Shown: positions 1 to 7,283 of the stretch, piece by piece
Layout: each line of letters begins with the position of its first letter
Numbering within the stretch: position 1 is the stretch's first letter
DNA from: Prevotellaceae bacterium
GTDB taxonomy: Bacteria > Bacteroidota > Bacteroidia > Bacteroidales > UBA932
Direction: 5' to 3'
NCBI GenBank assembly: GCA_031264875.1
Contig: JAISDK010000038.1
Location: forward strand, 1-8,968
Length of the DNA: 8,968 nt
Made by a program: the position numbers and the translations under genes
Notes under the pieces: model-generated
What the model saw: only the letters and a program-made list of their open reading frames with translations
What the model was told of the DNA's origin: nothing
The model's database searches: none

Positions 1-1
1 T

Positions 2-1279
2 ATACCCATGAGCTATTCCATGCTGATGGCCACAACACGCAACAACTGCAACGGCATGGTGGCGGCAACCATATTTGCCATGCGTGCGCTCGGCATCCCC
101 GTTACACATGATTATACTCCGCTGTATCCATACTTGGTAAACATGCGACATGCGTGGAATGCAGTTCGTGACAGTTCGGGCAAATACATTTCCTTTGTGG
201 GGACGGAAAGCGCTCCCGGAGATCCCCATAATGGAACTGACACACAGCCCAAAATTTACAGAAGGACTTTCGGTGTCCAAAATTATATTACGGAAGATAT
301 TTCAGCAATTCCTCCAATATTCCGGGACAGTTACTTTAAAGACGTATCGCTGGAATATCAGAATTTTGCCAACGTCAGGGCGTCTGTGAATATTCCGCGC
401 CCCCCCGGAGCCTCAAGCGCACAGGTTTATCTTGCAATGCTGACTGCAGACAAGCGATGGGCAATTGGAGCGCGGGGAAAACCGGATAAAACGGACGTTC
501 TCTTTCCCGGTGTGTCCTGCAAAGTAGTTTATTTGCCGGCATATTATGTAAACGATATGCTAATTCCGGCAGGAAATCCGTTCAGGCTTGACAGTGTCGG
601 GAAAGCGCTTTTTTTTGAGACCGGCACGGCGCTGCATGACACGCTTTCGCTGTCCGACATAAAACTGTTTAATCAGCGAACTGTAGATATTTGGAGAATC
701 CGCATGTTAATGGGAGTGTTCGACGGCGCCAACAAAAGCGATTTCTCGGATGCGACAATGCTTCATACCATAAAAAAATTACCCGACGGATTCAATTACA
801 GCAGGGTGAAACTGAACAGCGCCGATAAATTTCGTTATATCCGTTATACTTCCCATATAGGCAGTTACGGCAATATTTCCGAGATCGGGATATACGGCGC
901 TGACGGGAAAAAACTTTCGGGAGTTCCAATAGGAATGCGGAGACCGGACAGTAAAGACAGTGAACTGACGGATATCAATAATGTTTTCGATGAAGACTTG
1001 ACAACATTTTACAATGATTTTGGAGCATGGGTTGGTCTTGATTTCGGCGAGCCGAAACAAATCGGCGAAATACGATATTTTCCGCGTACCGACAATTGCG
1101 AAGTATTTTACTGGAGCGGGATGGGATGGCAATCGGTTGGCAAGCTGAATATCAATAATCCCAAACTGAAAGTTCCACATAGAGCCTTATTGCGTCTGAA
1201 AGATGTTATGCGAACAATGATACACGAGGACAGGATATTTTTTCTTCATAATGGATTTCAGGAGATTCACGAGAGATAA
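2..1279 (+). CDS. Transglutaminase-like / discoidin-like protein, 5'-truncated
   Basis: The frame is open to the left edge. The codons just before the first ATG (position 8) align with the interior of the paralogue at 2330-4261, so the true N-terminus, probably a lipoprotein signal, lies outside the window. Residues below are counted from that internal ATG. A transglutaminase-like core is visible: Cys14 in NNCNGM, then RALGIP, then His48 in RHAW. The third triad position, aligned to Asp286 of the paralogue, is Glu67 in FVGTES. A beta-rich middle follows. The C-terminal part (about 270-420) resembles an F5/8 type C (discoidin) carbohydrate-binding domain, with RYIRYTS, EIGIYG, VFDEDLTTF and WVGLDFGEP. 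It stops at TAA, 58 bases before the favoured lepB start, on the same strand. It is probably an exported or surface protein. Catalysis and substrate are unknown, since this superfamily includes proteases, amidases and inactive members. Family assignment is fairly sure, function is not. Confidence 0.85.
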   Translation: MPMSYSMLMATTRNNCNGMVAATIFAMRALGIPVTHDYTPLYPYLVNMRHAWNAVRDSSGKYISFVGTESAPGDPHNGTDTQPKIYRRTFGVQNYITEDISAIPPIFRDSYFKDVSLEYQNFANVRASVNIPRPPGASSAQVYLAMLTADKRWAIGARGKPDKTDVLFPGVSCKVVYLPAYYVNDMLIPAGNPFRLDSVGKALFFETGTALHDTLSLSDIKLFNQRTVDIWRIRMLMGVFDGANKSDFSDATMLHTIKKLPDGFNYSRVKLNSADKFRYIRYTSHIGSYGNISEIGIYGADGKKLSGVPIGMRRPDSKDSELTDINNVFDEDLTTFYNDFGAWVGLDFGEPKQIGEIRYFPRTDNCEVFYWSGMGWQSVGKLNINNPKLKVPHRALLRLKDVMRTMIHEDRIFFLHNGFQEIHER

Positions 1280-1283
1280 TCAT

Positions 1284-1291
1284 TATATTTG
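1284..1291 (+). promoter_or_regulatory. Candidate internal -7 promoter box before lepB
   Basis: The sequence TATATTTG fits the Bacteroidota -7 consensus TAnnTTTG and lies just after the upstream stop codon. The nearest -33-like element, TTTC at 1256-1259, is 24 bases away, longer than the usual 19-21. It could give lepB and the following lipoprotein some transcription independent of the upstream gene. The motif is short and could occur by chance. Confidence 0.35.
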
Positions 1292-1337
1292 ATCCCGGAA
1301 ATATGGCTTGCAAAAATTGAATATTAAAAAAGTACAG

Positions 1338-2318
1338 ATGATGAAAATAAAATGTTTACAGCATAAAATAAAGATAATTTTGCTTAAATGCAGACAGTCT
1401 GTACAGCAATCCTGTAAATCATCTAATCCTGCAAATCCCGATTCAGACAAGAAGAGATGGACACTCAAGCGGGTTCTAATAAATATTCTCGGATGGTTTC
1501 TTTTTCTGGTATGCACAATAATATTAGCGGTGGCGATGAGAGTTTTTTTGTTGGCTTCGTTTCTTATTCCGAGCTGGTCTATGGCGCCCACGCTTGTGGC
1601 GGGCGATTTTATCTTTGTAAACAAGATGATACCCGGCCCCCGGATATTCAAAAGCTGGGATTTCCTGAAAAACGGGGATTTCAGCATGAAACGCCTTAAA
1701 GGCTACCGCAAAATAAGGCGCAACGAGGTCATAGTATTCAATTACCCCTATTCGAACTGGTATAAACTGGAACTGGACTTTAATGTATTCTATGCCAAAC
1801 GCTGTGTCGCCATTCCCGGCGATACCTTTTATATTGAGAATGGAATATACAGGATAAAGAATTTTCCCGACACACTGGGATACTATGCCAACCAGAAAAA
1901 CCTCTCGAAAACGCCGCCGGAAAACTTTCCCCCGCACATATACAACTGTTTTCCCGACACGGTTTACGGCTGGAATATCAAAACTTTCGGACCGATGTAT
2001 ATACCGGGCGAAAACGACACCGTGGCTGTGGATACAATGAATATTCGCCTGTACCGCAAGCTCATCGAATACGAAACACAGCAGCCGGTTGAGGTCAGGG
2101 ACGGACAGGTCTTCATCTCGAATCAGCCTGCAGGCGAATATGTATTCCAGCAAAATTACTATTTCATGGCAGGCGACCATGTAATGGATTCGCGCGATTC
2201 GCGATACTGGGGACTTCTGCCCGAAGACCATATCGTAGGCAAGGCATTTATCATCTGGAAATCAAAAAACCGCGACACGGGCAAATGGCAATGGAAAAGA
2301 TTTTTTAAAACATTATAA
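1338..2318 (+). CDS. lepB: Signal peptidase I
   Basis: This is a type I signal peptidase, an inner-membrane serine protease that removes signal peptides from exported proteins using a Ser/Lys dyad. Counting from ATG 1338 (326 residues), a basic, Cys-containing N-terminal tail precedes one hydrophobic segment at about 48-77. Box B, IPSWSMAPTL, carries the nucleophile Ser81. Box D, YAKRCVAIPGD, carries the general base Lys154. Box E, GDHVMDSRDSRYWG (279-292), is clear, with His where many homologues have Asn. A long insertion separates the Lys and GD boxes, as is common in Bacteroidota. The frame extends to a TTG at 1308. ATG 1338 or 1341 is preferred because TTG starts are rare and conserved sequence begins much later. 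The next gene starts 11 bases after the stop, so the two are probably co-transcribed. It may be a second, accessory signal peptidase beside the housekeeping copy, but that cannot be judged here. Confidence 0.95.
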   Translation: MMKIKCLQHKIKIILLKCRQSVQQSCKSSNPANPDSDKKRWTLKRVLINILGWFLFLVCTIILAVAMRVFLLASFLIPSWSMAPTLVAGDFIFVNKMIPGPRIFKSWDFLKNGDFSMKRLKGYRKIRRNEVIVFNYPYSNWYKLELDFNVFYAKRCVAIPGDTFYIENGIYRIKNFPDTLGYYANQKNLSKTPPENFPPHIYNCFPDTVYGWNIKTFGPMYIPGENDTVAVDTMNIRLYRKLIEYETQQPVEVRDGQVFISNQPAGEYVFQQNYYFMAGDHVMDSRDSRYWGLLPEDHIVGKAFIIWKSKNRDTGKWQWKRFFKTL

Positions 2319-2329
2319 ATTATTCGGTC

Positions 2330-4261
2330 ATGAAAAATTGTGTATTATTATTTTTGCTAATCATGGCGGCAGGCTGCACAAAATCGCCTGACATGCTGGA
2401 ACAGGTGTTGAAAATGTCCGGCAACAATCGTGCGGAACTGGAAAAAGTACTGCTTCATTACAAAAACGAACCGCTGAAACTGAAAGCCGCACAGTTTCTT
2501 ATTGAGAATATGCCCGGACATGTTTCGTATCGCAATCAGGAGTATGTAGAAAAATATTACGATGAAATAGATTCGGTAAACCTGCACGCCGAACTCGGCA
2601 ACGGGGAACTTGCCGATCTTTACAAAGCCATTGTCGATAAATATTCGGAGACGTCCTCTTCTGTTCAGGATTTGCAGATCATTACTGCCTCTTATCTGAT
2701 AGACAATATCGACCGCGCATTCGACAGCTGGCAAAACGGAACATGGGCTGCGCATCTCAATTTTGAGGAGTTTTGCGAATATCTGCTGCCATATAAAGCC
2801 TCCGAATATCAGACGCTCGACAACTGGCGCGAATATTTCTCCGACACTGTTTACGGCGACATGTTTCATTTGCCATACAGCGCGCATTATTCCCGTTATG
2901 CGTACTGGGCATGTCACACTGTTCAGCAGGAACTGATACGCTTAAATCCCAAAAGATATATTGATGTGCGCGGTCAGTATCCGATAAGACGCATGCGCAG
3001 TTTGATGCACACCCTGTTAAAAAAAGACTGCGAAGACAGCAACATTGTCAATGTGTCAGTACTGCGTGCAAAGGGCATTCCGGCAATGACGGACTTTACG
3101 CCTTTCTGGCCCAACCGCAATCTCGGTCATGAATGGTGCATCTTGTTGGACAATACGGGTAAAAACCGTCCGTTTCAGGGACTTGACGTCATGGACAATT
3201 CCCGTGTCGGAGTTCCCATGGCTAAAGTATTCCGGCGCTGTTATGCCATCAATCCGGAACTTATGGAGTTGAACCTGTCGGAAAAAAACATTCCCTCACT
3301 GTTCCGCAAAATACATTTTATTGACGTGACGGATGAATATATACAGACGGATGACATTACCGTCAATTTAGACGTGCAGCATGAACAGTACGCATATTTG
3401 TCCGTATTCAACGACAACCGTTGGAAGCCGATACACTGGGGTAAAACAGACGGCAGTAAAGTCACATTTAAAAATATGGGCAGGGACGCAGTCTATTTGC
3501 CCCTGTGCATGACGGAAGAGCAGCAACTTATACCAGTCGCTCCCCCGTTTATACTGACGGCGCTTGGCGAAGTAAAGCCGATTGTTCCGGACATATCACA
3601 GCGGCAAACATTGAAACTCATCCGGAAATTTCCTGTTTTCCGATTTACCTCATGGGTCTTCAAACTGATTATCGGCGCTGAAATTCAGGCTGCAAACAAG
3701 GCCGATTTCAGCGATGCGCTCACACTGTACACCATTCGCGAATACGCCACGGAAGCGGGCGAGATACTGCTTGATACGCTGAAAAACAAATACCGCTACT
3801 GGCGTTTTTACTCTGCGCCGAAAGGACATTGCAGCGTTGCGGAACTGAATTTTATCCGGCAGGAGAAAAACATTACCGGACAGGGAAAAGTTATCGGCTC
3901 GCCGGCAGAGGACGAAAATTATGCAAAAGCGCATGTGTTCGACGGAGACCCCCTGACTTTTTTCAGTTCTCCGGATGCATCGGATTCATGGGTGGGACTT
4001 GATTTCGGAGAGCCGGTAAATATCGACCGCATACTGTATCTGCCCCGCACCGACGGCAATATTGTAACTTATGGCGACGAATATGCGCTGAAATACTGGA
4101 ATGGTAACGGATGGAGTTCCCTGGGACGAAAAGTAGCCGATAATGTGCATGTCACTTTTAAAAACTGTCCTGTCGGCGCGCTGTTTCTGTTGCACAACTG
4201 TACCCGAGGCGTTGAAGAACGCATTTTTATGTACGAAGATGGTAAACAGGTATGGTGGTGA
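2330..4261 (+). CDS. Transglutaminase-like, F5/8 type C-like lipoprotein
   Basis: This 643-residue protein starts with a lipoprotein signal peptide. A hydrophobic stretch ends in MAAGC, so Cys16 should be lipidated and the protein anchored in the envelope. Residues about 20-200 are predominantly helical and unassigned (LKAAQFLIENMPGH). The transglutaminase-like core has a complete triad: Cys234 (KDCEDS), His267 (GHEW) and Asp286 (GLDVMD), with RAKGIP between the first two. A beta domain at about 335-410 is followed by a discoidin-like domain at about 480-640 (YWRFYS, VAELNFI, VFDGDPLTFF, WVGLDFGEP at 554, LKYWNGNGW). It is a paralogue of the gene at the left edge along that gene's whole visible length. 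It lies 11 bases after lepB, so it probably shares its transcript. Proteolysis, cross-linking or binding of a glycan or peptide are all possible. No substrate can be assigned. Confidence 0.9.
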   Translation: MKNCVLLFLLIMAAGCTKSPDMLEQVLKMSGNNRAELEKVLLHYKNEPLKLKAAQFLIENMPGHVSYRNQEYVEKYYDEIDSVNLHAELGNGELADLYKAIVDKYSETSSSVQDLQIITASYLIDNIDRAFDSWQNGTWAAHLNFEEFCEYLLPYKASEYQTLDNWREYFSDTVYGDMFHLPYSAHYSRYAYWACHTVQQELIRLNPKRYIDVRGQYPIRRMRSLMHTLLKKDCEDSNIVNVSVLRAKGIPAMTDFTPFWPNRNLGHEWCILLDNTGKNRPFQGLDVMDNSRVGVPMAKVFRRCYAINPELMELNLSEKNIPSLFRKIHFIDVTDEYIQTDDITVNLDVQHEQYAYLSVFNDNRWKPIHWGKTDGSKVTFKNMGRDAVYLPLCMTEEQQLIPVAPPFILTALGEVKPIVPDISQRQTLKLIRKFPVFRFTSWVFKLIIGAEIQAANKADFSDALTLYTIREYATEAGEILLDTLKNKYRYWRFYSAPKGHCSVAELNFIRQEKNITGQGKVIGSPAEDENYAKAHVFDGDPLTFFSSPDASDSWVGLDFGEPVNIDRILYLPRTDGNIVTYGDEYALKYWNGNGWSSLGRKVADNVHVTFKNCPVGALFLLHNCTRGVEERIFMYEDGKQVWW

Positions 4262-4416
4262 GAAATCTGTACTTTCTTAAGGGATGCTAAATAAATTAAT
4301 CGCGAATATTTACAATTAATCGGAGAATCGCGAATTTCGATATTTTGCTTTTTGTTCGCATATTACCTGCCTCCAACTCCCTTCTGGGCCTTCCAGAAAA
4401 CGGTAAATGTTAATAT
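4262..4416. other. Non-coding AT-rich spacer
   Basis: No credible gene is present. The 10-mer aatcgcgaat occurs twice, at 4298-4307 and 4326-4335, 28 bases apart start to start. A 6-bp hairpin (4382-4387 with 4393-4398) has no T-run after it. No convincing intrinsic terminator follows the lipoprotein gene. Confidence 0.6.
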
Positions 4417-4589
4417 CTCATGTTACGCATTACTTTTTGTGAGATGTCATCATGTGGCTTGAAAAGCCGGATTTTCATAACCGCGGGTCGATGACCCGCG
4501 GTTATGGAAATCAAGCCCTGCGGGTTAAGCTGGTTTTCGACGGTACACAAAACGATGCCGCGCACATTACATGTCATGCGTAACATGAG
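4417..4589. repeat. 173-base element with 14-bp terminal inverted repeats
   Basis: The 14-mer ctcatgttacgcat at 4417-4430 is repeated as an exact reverse complement at 4576-4589. Midway between them is the 20-bp hairpin at 4470-4512. The inner flanks show only faint inverted similarity. Symmetrical ends around a central palindrome suggest a small non-autonomous (MITE-like) element or a nested palindrome. No coding sequence lies inside. I saw no obvious target-site duplication at the ends, so mobility is inferred, not shown. The right end lies about 20 bases upstream of the -7 box that probably drives the riboswitch transcript. Confidence 0.5.
4470..4512. repeat. 20-bp near-perfect hairpin
   Basis: The arms at 4470-4489 and 4493-4512 are complementary at 19 of 20 positions, and the exception would be a G-U pair in RNA. 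The loop is three bases (gat). The GC-rich core is ccgcgggtc / gacccgcgg. No T-run follows on either side, so it is not a classical intrinsic terminator. It could still act as a transcription block between the lipoprotein gene and the riboswitch unit, or be the centre of the surrounding element. Confidence 0.8.
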
Positions 4590-4608
4590 TGATGTAATAA
4601 ATATTAGT

Positions 4609-4616
4609 TACCTTTG
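4609..4616 (+). promoter_or_regulatory. Candidate -7 promoter box for the thiamine receptor transcript
   Basis: TACCTTTG matches the Bacteroidota -7 consensus TAnnTTTG and lies 26 bases before the riboswitch P1 stem, as expected for a promoter starting transcription shortly before an aptamer. No good -33 TTTG is present at the expected spacing. That position falls in the right terminal repeat of the upstream element. Confidence 0.55.
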
Positions 4617-4642
4617 CGCCCGGTTTCGGTCAATACGGAACC

Positions 4643-4721
4643 TTCTTAGGGGTGCCTGTGCAAGCAGGCTGAGATTATACCCTCGAAACCTGATCCGGAT
4701 AATGCCGGCGTAGGAAAAGAG
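4643..4721 (+). promoter_or_regulatory. TPP riboswitch (THI element) aptamer
   Basis: This aptamer binds thiamine pyrophosphate and normally lowers expression of the downstream gene when TPP is plentiful. Conserved blocks appear in the correct order: GGGGTGCC (4649-4656), CTGAGA (4669-4674), ACCC (4679-4682), CCTGATC (4689-4695), then GGATAATGCCGGCGTAGGAAA. Visible helices are P3, gcctg/caggc (4654-4658 with 4665-4669); the ccgg/ccgg stem around ATAATG (4695-4698 with 4705-4708); and a short P1, ttctt/aagag (4643-4647 with 4717-4721, one G-U pair). It lies 108 bases upstream of the TonB-dependent receptor on the same strand. Confidence 0.97.
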
Positions 4722-4829
4722 ATTTCTCACAGTTATTTTTTTTCAGGACTGCCTCTTTTTTATTGTTTAACCGCCGACATGACCGATGTTTGATAGAAAG
4801 ACGTTGTGCCGGCATAAAAAAAATGTACA
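4722..4829 (+). promoter_or_regulatory. Riboswitch expression platform and leader
   Basis: This leader links the TPP aptamer to the receptor start codon. It contains two T-runs, T8 at 4736-4743 and T6 at 4756-4761. The segment ctctttt (4753-4759) is a perfect complement of aaaagag (4715-4721), which includes the 3' strand of P1. The two pairings are mutually exclusive, so this is a plausible ligand-controlled switch. An A-run (4816-4822) precedes the start codon and there is no Shine-Dalgarno site, as usual in Bacteroidota. Whether control is by termination or translation cannot be decided here. Confidence 0.55.
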
Positions 4830-7070
4830 ATGAAAAAGGTATTATTAACCTTTGGGCTTGCAACGGCAAGCATTTGGGCTTATGCCCAACACGACACTGT
4901 CTGTCTTGACGAAACGGTAATCGTTGCAACACGGGCATCGGGAAAAACTCCGGTTGCACAGACTGTTGTCACCGGAAACGAAATCCGGCAGGCCAATATT
5001 GGCGTCGATATCCCGTATATCATCGAGATGACGCCTTCGACCGTAGTCTCGTCGGAAAGCGGGCTGGGTCTGGGAAACACCGCGTTTCGTATCCGCGGCG
5101 TAGATCCGAGCCGCATCAATGTTACGGTAAACGGCATTCCGCTGAACGATGCGGAATCGCAGACCGTATTCTGGGTGAATATGCCCGACTTTGCCTCCTC
5201 CGTCAGTTCAATTCAGATACAGCGCGGGGCAGGCACATCGACCAACGGAGGCGCGGCTTTCGGGGCAACGGTGAACATGCAGACCGGTCGTACTTCAACG
5301 CGCCCGTATGCCGAAACAGCTTTGTCGGCAGGCATGTACGGCACTTTACGCAACAGCGTCAGTCTTGGCACGGGAACTGTCGGACGGGGATTCAGTTTCG
5401 ACGCCCGGTATTCGGATGTGCGTTCCGACGGGTATATCGAGCGCAGCGCGGCCAGGCACCGGTCGATGTATGCGGCGGGAACATGGCAGGGCGACGCTAC
5501 TTTCGTGAAACTGTCAGTGCTTCACGGCGAGGAGCATACGGGACTGAGCTGGAACGGTGTGCCGGGATATGCCATCGACGCTGAAAAATATCCGTACTTC
5601 GAGGCCGGGGTATCCGACTATAATCCCGGAATCAACCGGCGATACAATCCCTCGGGCGAATATCGCGACAGCGACGGCAACGTCAGGTATTATGACAATA
5701 CTGACAATTACAGTCAAACGCACTGGCATCTGCAGTTCGCCCAGCGGTTCGGAAAACTGTGGACGGCACATGCTACTCTGCATCTTACGCGGGGAATCGG
5801 CTATTACGAAGAATACCGGCTGAACAGAAAACTGGCCGAACACGGACTGCCGGAAATCGAAATTGACGGTACTACTGTTAGCCGAAGCGATATGATTCGA
5901 CAGAAGTGGATGGACAATTATTTTTATGGACTGACGTTTTCGGCTAACTGCAAAAGCGATGTTTTGCAGTGGACTACCGGTGGCGCGGTGAACCGGCACG
6001 ACGGCGACCATTTTGGTAAAACGCTGTGGACACGATACAATAACGGCGCCGATCCGGGAAACGAATGGTACAGAAACAACGGCGCCAAGAACGACTGTAA
6101 TCTCTATTCAAAGGCGGTGTGGCAGGCGAGCAGAACGGTAAGCGTCTATGGCGATTTGCAGTTCAGGCATATCGGATATGTGATGACCGGAGTGGACGAC
6201 GATCTGGCAGAGCTTGACCAGTCGCATTACTTCAATTTCTTTAATCCCAAAGCGGGGATTTTCATCAGTCTCAACGACCGAAACTCGGCTTACGCTTCGT
6301 TTGCCGTGGCCAACAGGGAACCCACACGGGCTGATTTCAAGGACGCGGCCAAATACGGCTCGTCGGAGATTCCCCGATCCGAAAGACTGTACGACACGGA
6401 ACTGGGCTATCGGCTTGAGGGACGCAGCGCAACCATCGGAGTCAATTTATACTGCATGGTTTACAAAGACCAACTGGTGTCGTCCGGAAAACTGAGCAGC
6501 ACGGGATACCCGATTATGGATAATGTGCCTGACAGCTACCGCGCGGGAATCGAAGTGTCGGGTGGCGTACAGATTTTTTCTCCCTTGCGGTTTGATGCCG
6601 GAGTTACTCTCAGCAGAAACAGAATCAGGAACTTCATTGCCTATACTGACCGCTATGACCCGGACTGGAACCCGACTGACCAGCTTGTCGAAAATCTTGG
6701 AACAACCAGTATCTCTTTCTCTCCCGATATCACAGGCAATGCCATGCTGCGATATGAACCGGTCAAAAGACTGTCGTTCACGATTGCGGAAAAATATGTG
6801 GGTAAGCAGTATTATGACAATACTTCAAGCGACATGCGATCTCTGGATGCTTACTTTACGTGCAATTTCAAAATCGCTTATTCATTTAAGCTGCACGGTA
6901 TCGATTTCGGTTTACAGGGCTTGATCAACAATGTTTTCGACAAACAGTACATCTCGTCGGCATGGGTGTATCGAGCCGTATTTACAGACGGAAGTCCGGA
7001 CTATATCGAAAACGGGTTTTTCCCGCAGGCCGGACGGAATGTTATCGGAAAACTGACTGTGGCGTTCTGA
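4830..7070 (+). CDS. TonB-dependent outer-membrane receptor, probably for thiamine
   Basis: This 746-residue receptor would import its ligand across the outer membrane using TonB-ExbBD energy. A signal peptide ends near AYAQ (residues 17-20). A TonB-box-like segment, DETVIVATR, lies at 27-34. The plug follows (about 40-153), with IPYIIEMTPS, FRIRGVDPSRINVTVNGIPLNDAES and the characteristic IQIQRGAGTSTNGGAAFGATVNM. The rest is a beta-barrel ending in a terminal Phe (GKLTVAF), the usual outer-membrane assembly signal. There is no N-terminal carboxypeptidase-like domain, so it is not a typical SusC. Cargo is inferred from the TPP riboswitch upstream. TPP-controlled TonB receptors for thiamine are known in Bacteroidota (predicted as Omr1, with an experimental example in Bacteroides thetaiotaomicron). 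No pnuT or thiamine pyrophosphokinase gene follows, so it is probably transcribed alone and works with an inner-membrane carrier encoded elsewhere. Confidence 0.93.
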   Translation: MKKVLLTFGLATASIWAYAQHDTVCLDETVIVATRASGKTPVAQTVVTGNEIRQANIGVDIPYIIEMTPSTVVSSESGLGLGNTAFRIRGVDPSRINVTVNGIPLNDAESQTVFWVNMPDFASSVSSIQIQRGAGTSTNGGAAFGATVNMQTGRTSTRPYAETALSAGMYGTLRNSVSLGTGTVGRGFSFDARYSDVRSDGYIERSAARHRSMYAAGTWQGDATFVKLSVLHGEEHTGLSWNGVPGYAIDAEKYPYFEAGVSDYNPGINRRYNPSGEYRDSDGNVRYYDNTDNYSQTHWHLQFAQRFGKLWTAHATLHLTRGIGYYEEYRLNRKLAEHGLPEIEIDGTTVSRSDMIRQKWMDNYFYGLTFSANCKSDVLQWTTGGAVNRHDGDHFGKTLWTRYNNGADPGNEWYRNNGAKNDCNLYSKAVWQASRTVSVYGDLQFRHIGYVMTGVDDDLAELDQSHYFNFFNPKAGIFISLNDRNSAYASFAVANREPTRADFKDAAKYGSSEIPRSERLYDTELGYRLEGRSATIGVNLYCMVYKDQLVSSGKLSSTGYPIMDNVPDSYRAGIEVSGGVQIFSPLRFDAGVTLSRNRIRNFIAYTDRYDPDWNPTDQLVENLGTTSISFSPDITGNAMLRYEPVKRLSFTIAEKYVGKQYYDNTSSDMRSLDAYFTCNFKIAYSFKLHGIDFGLQGLINNVFDKQYISSAWVYRAVFTDGSPDYIENGFFPQAGRNVIGKLTVAF

Positions 7071-7187
7071 CGGTTGCTTTCTGCGGAAAACAGTGCGCGT
7101 GGCAATGACTTTTGACATTTGCAAGACTGGAGTTAATCCCGATGTATTCACAAAGTTATGCCATGTGCGATATGGCGGTGCGAATAG

Positions 7188-7231
7188 TCTTTTGCTGGCA
7201 TCGAAAGATGTCTTTTGATGCCAGCAAAAGA
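7188..7231. repeat. 21-bp hairpin upstream of the ATPase gene
   Basis: The arms at 7188-7208 and 7211-7231 are complementary at 20 of 21 positions, with one potential G-U pair and a two-base centre, so this is almost a continuous palindrome. It contains tcttttgctggcatc and its exact complement. It lies between the receptor stop and the ATPase promoter. There is no T-run after it, so terminator function is uncertain. Confidence 0.8.
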
Positions 7232-7257
7232 TATCTTTCGACAGCATCGAAAGATAT
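7231..7257. repeat. Perfect 11-bp hairpin overlapping the ATPase promoter
   Basis: Arm 7231-7241 (atatctttcga) pairs perfectly with 7247-7257, with the five-base loop cagca. It begins on the last base of the larger hairpin. The motif catcgaaagat occurs in both hairpins, at 7199-7209 and 7245-7255. The candidate -33 element lies inside the left arm, so protein binding or extrusion here would affect transcription of the ATPase gene. Confidence 0.8.
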
Positions 7258-7267
7258 GCTATCTTTG
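7236..7267 (+). promoter_or_regulatory. Bacteroidota-type promoter of the DUF4143 ATPase gene
   Basis: The -7 box TATCTTTG (7260-7267) matches TAnnTTTG exactly. The -33-like element TTTC (7236-7239) lies 20 bases upstream, within the normal 19-21 spacing. Transcription would begin around 7273-7276, leaving a leader of only about ten bases before the ATG at 7284. The -33 element is embedded in the 11-bp hairpin. Confidence 0.7.
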
Positions 7268-7283
7268 CGGCAAAAAATAAGTT

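Noticed and set aside
1308..1337. TTG at 1308 as the lepB start
   Set aside because: It would add ten residues with no conserved content. ATG codons at 1338 and 1341 are more likely starts.
1524..2231. Long antisense open frame opposite lepB (235 codons)
   Set aside because: It overlaps the unmistakable signal peptidase coding sequence, and its translation shows no recognisable domain.
2357..2917. Antisense open frame opposite the lipoprotein gene
   Set aside because: It lies wholly inside a gene with a clear lipoprotein signal and family motifs, and has no domain of its own.
4382..4398. 6-bp hairpin as a terminator for the lipoprotein operon
   Set aside because: The stem is short and is followed by aaaacggt rather than a T-run.
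4504..4713. Short + strand open frame of 69 codons
   Set aside because: It runs from the hairpin arm through the promoter and most of the TPP aptamer, which are non-coding.
7160..7176. Hairpin gccat/atggc as a terminator of the receptor gene
   Set aside because: It has only five base pairs and no T-run. No clear intrinsic terminator is visible after 7070.
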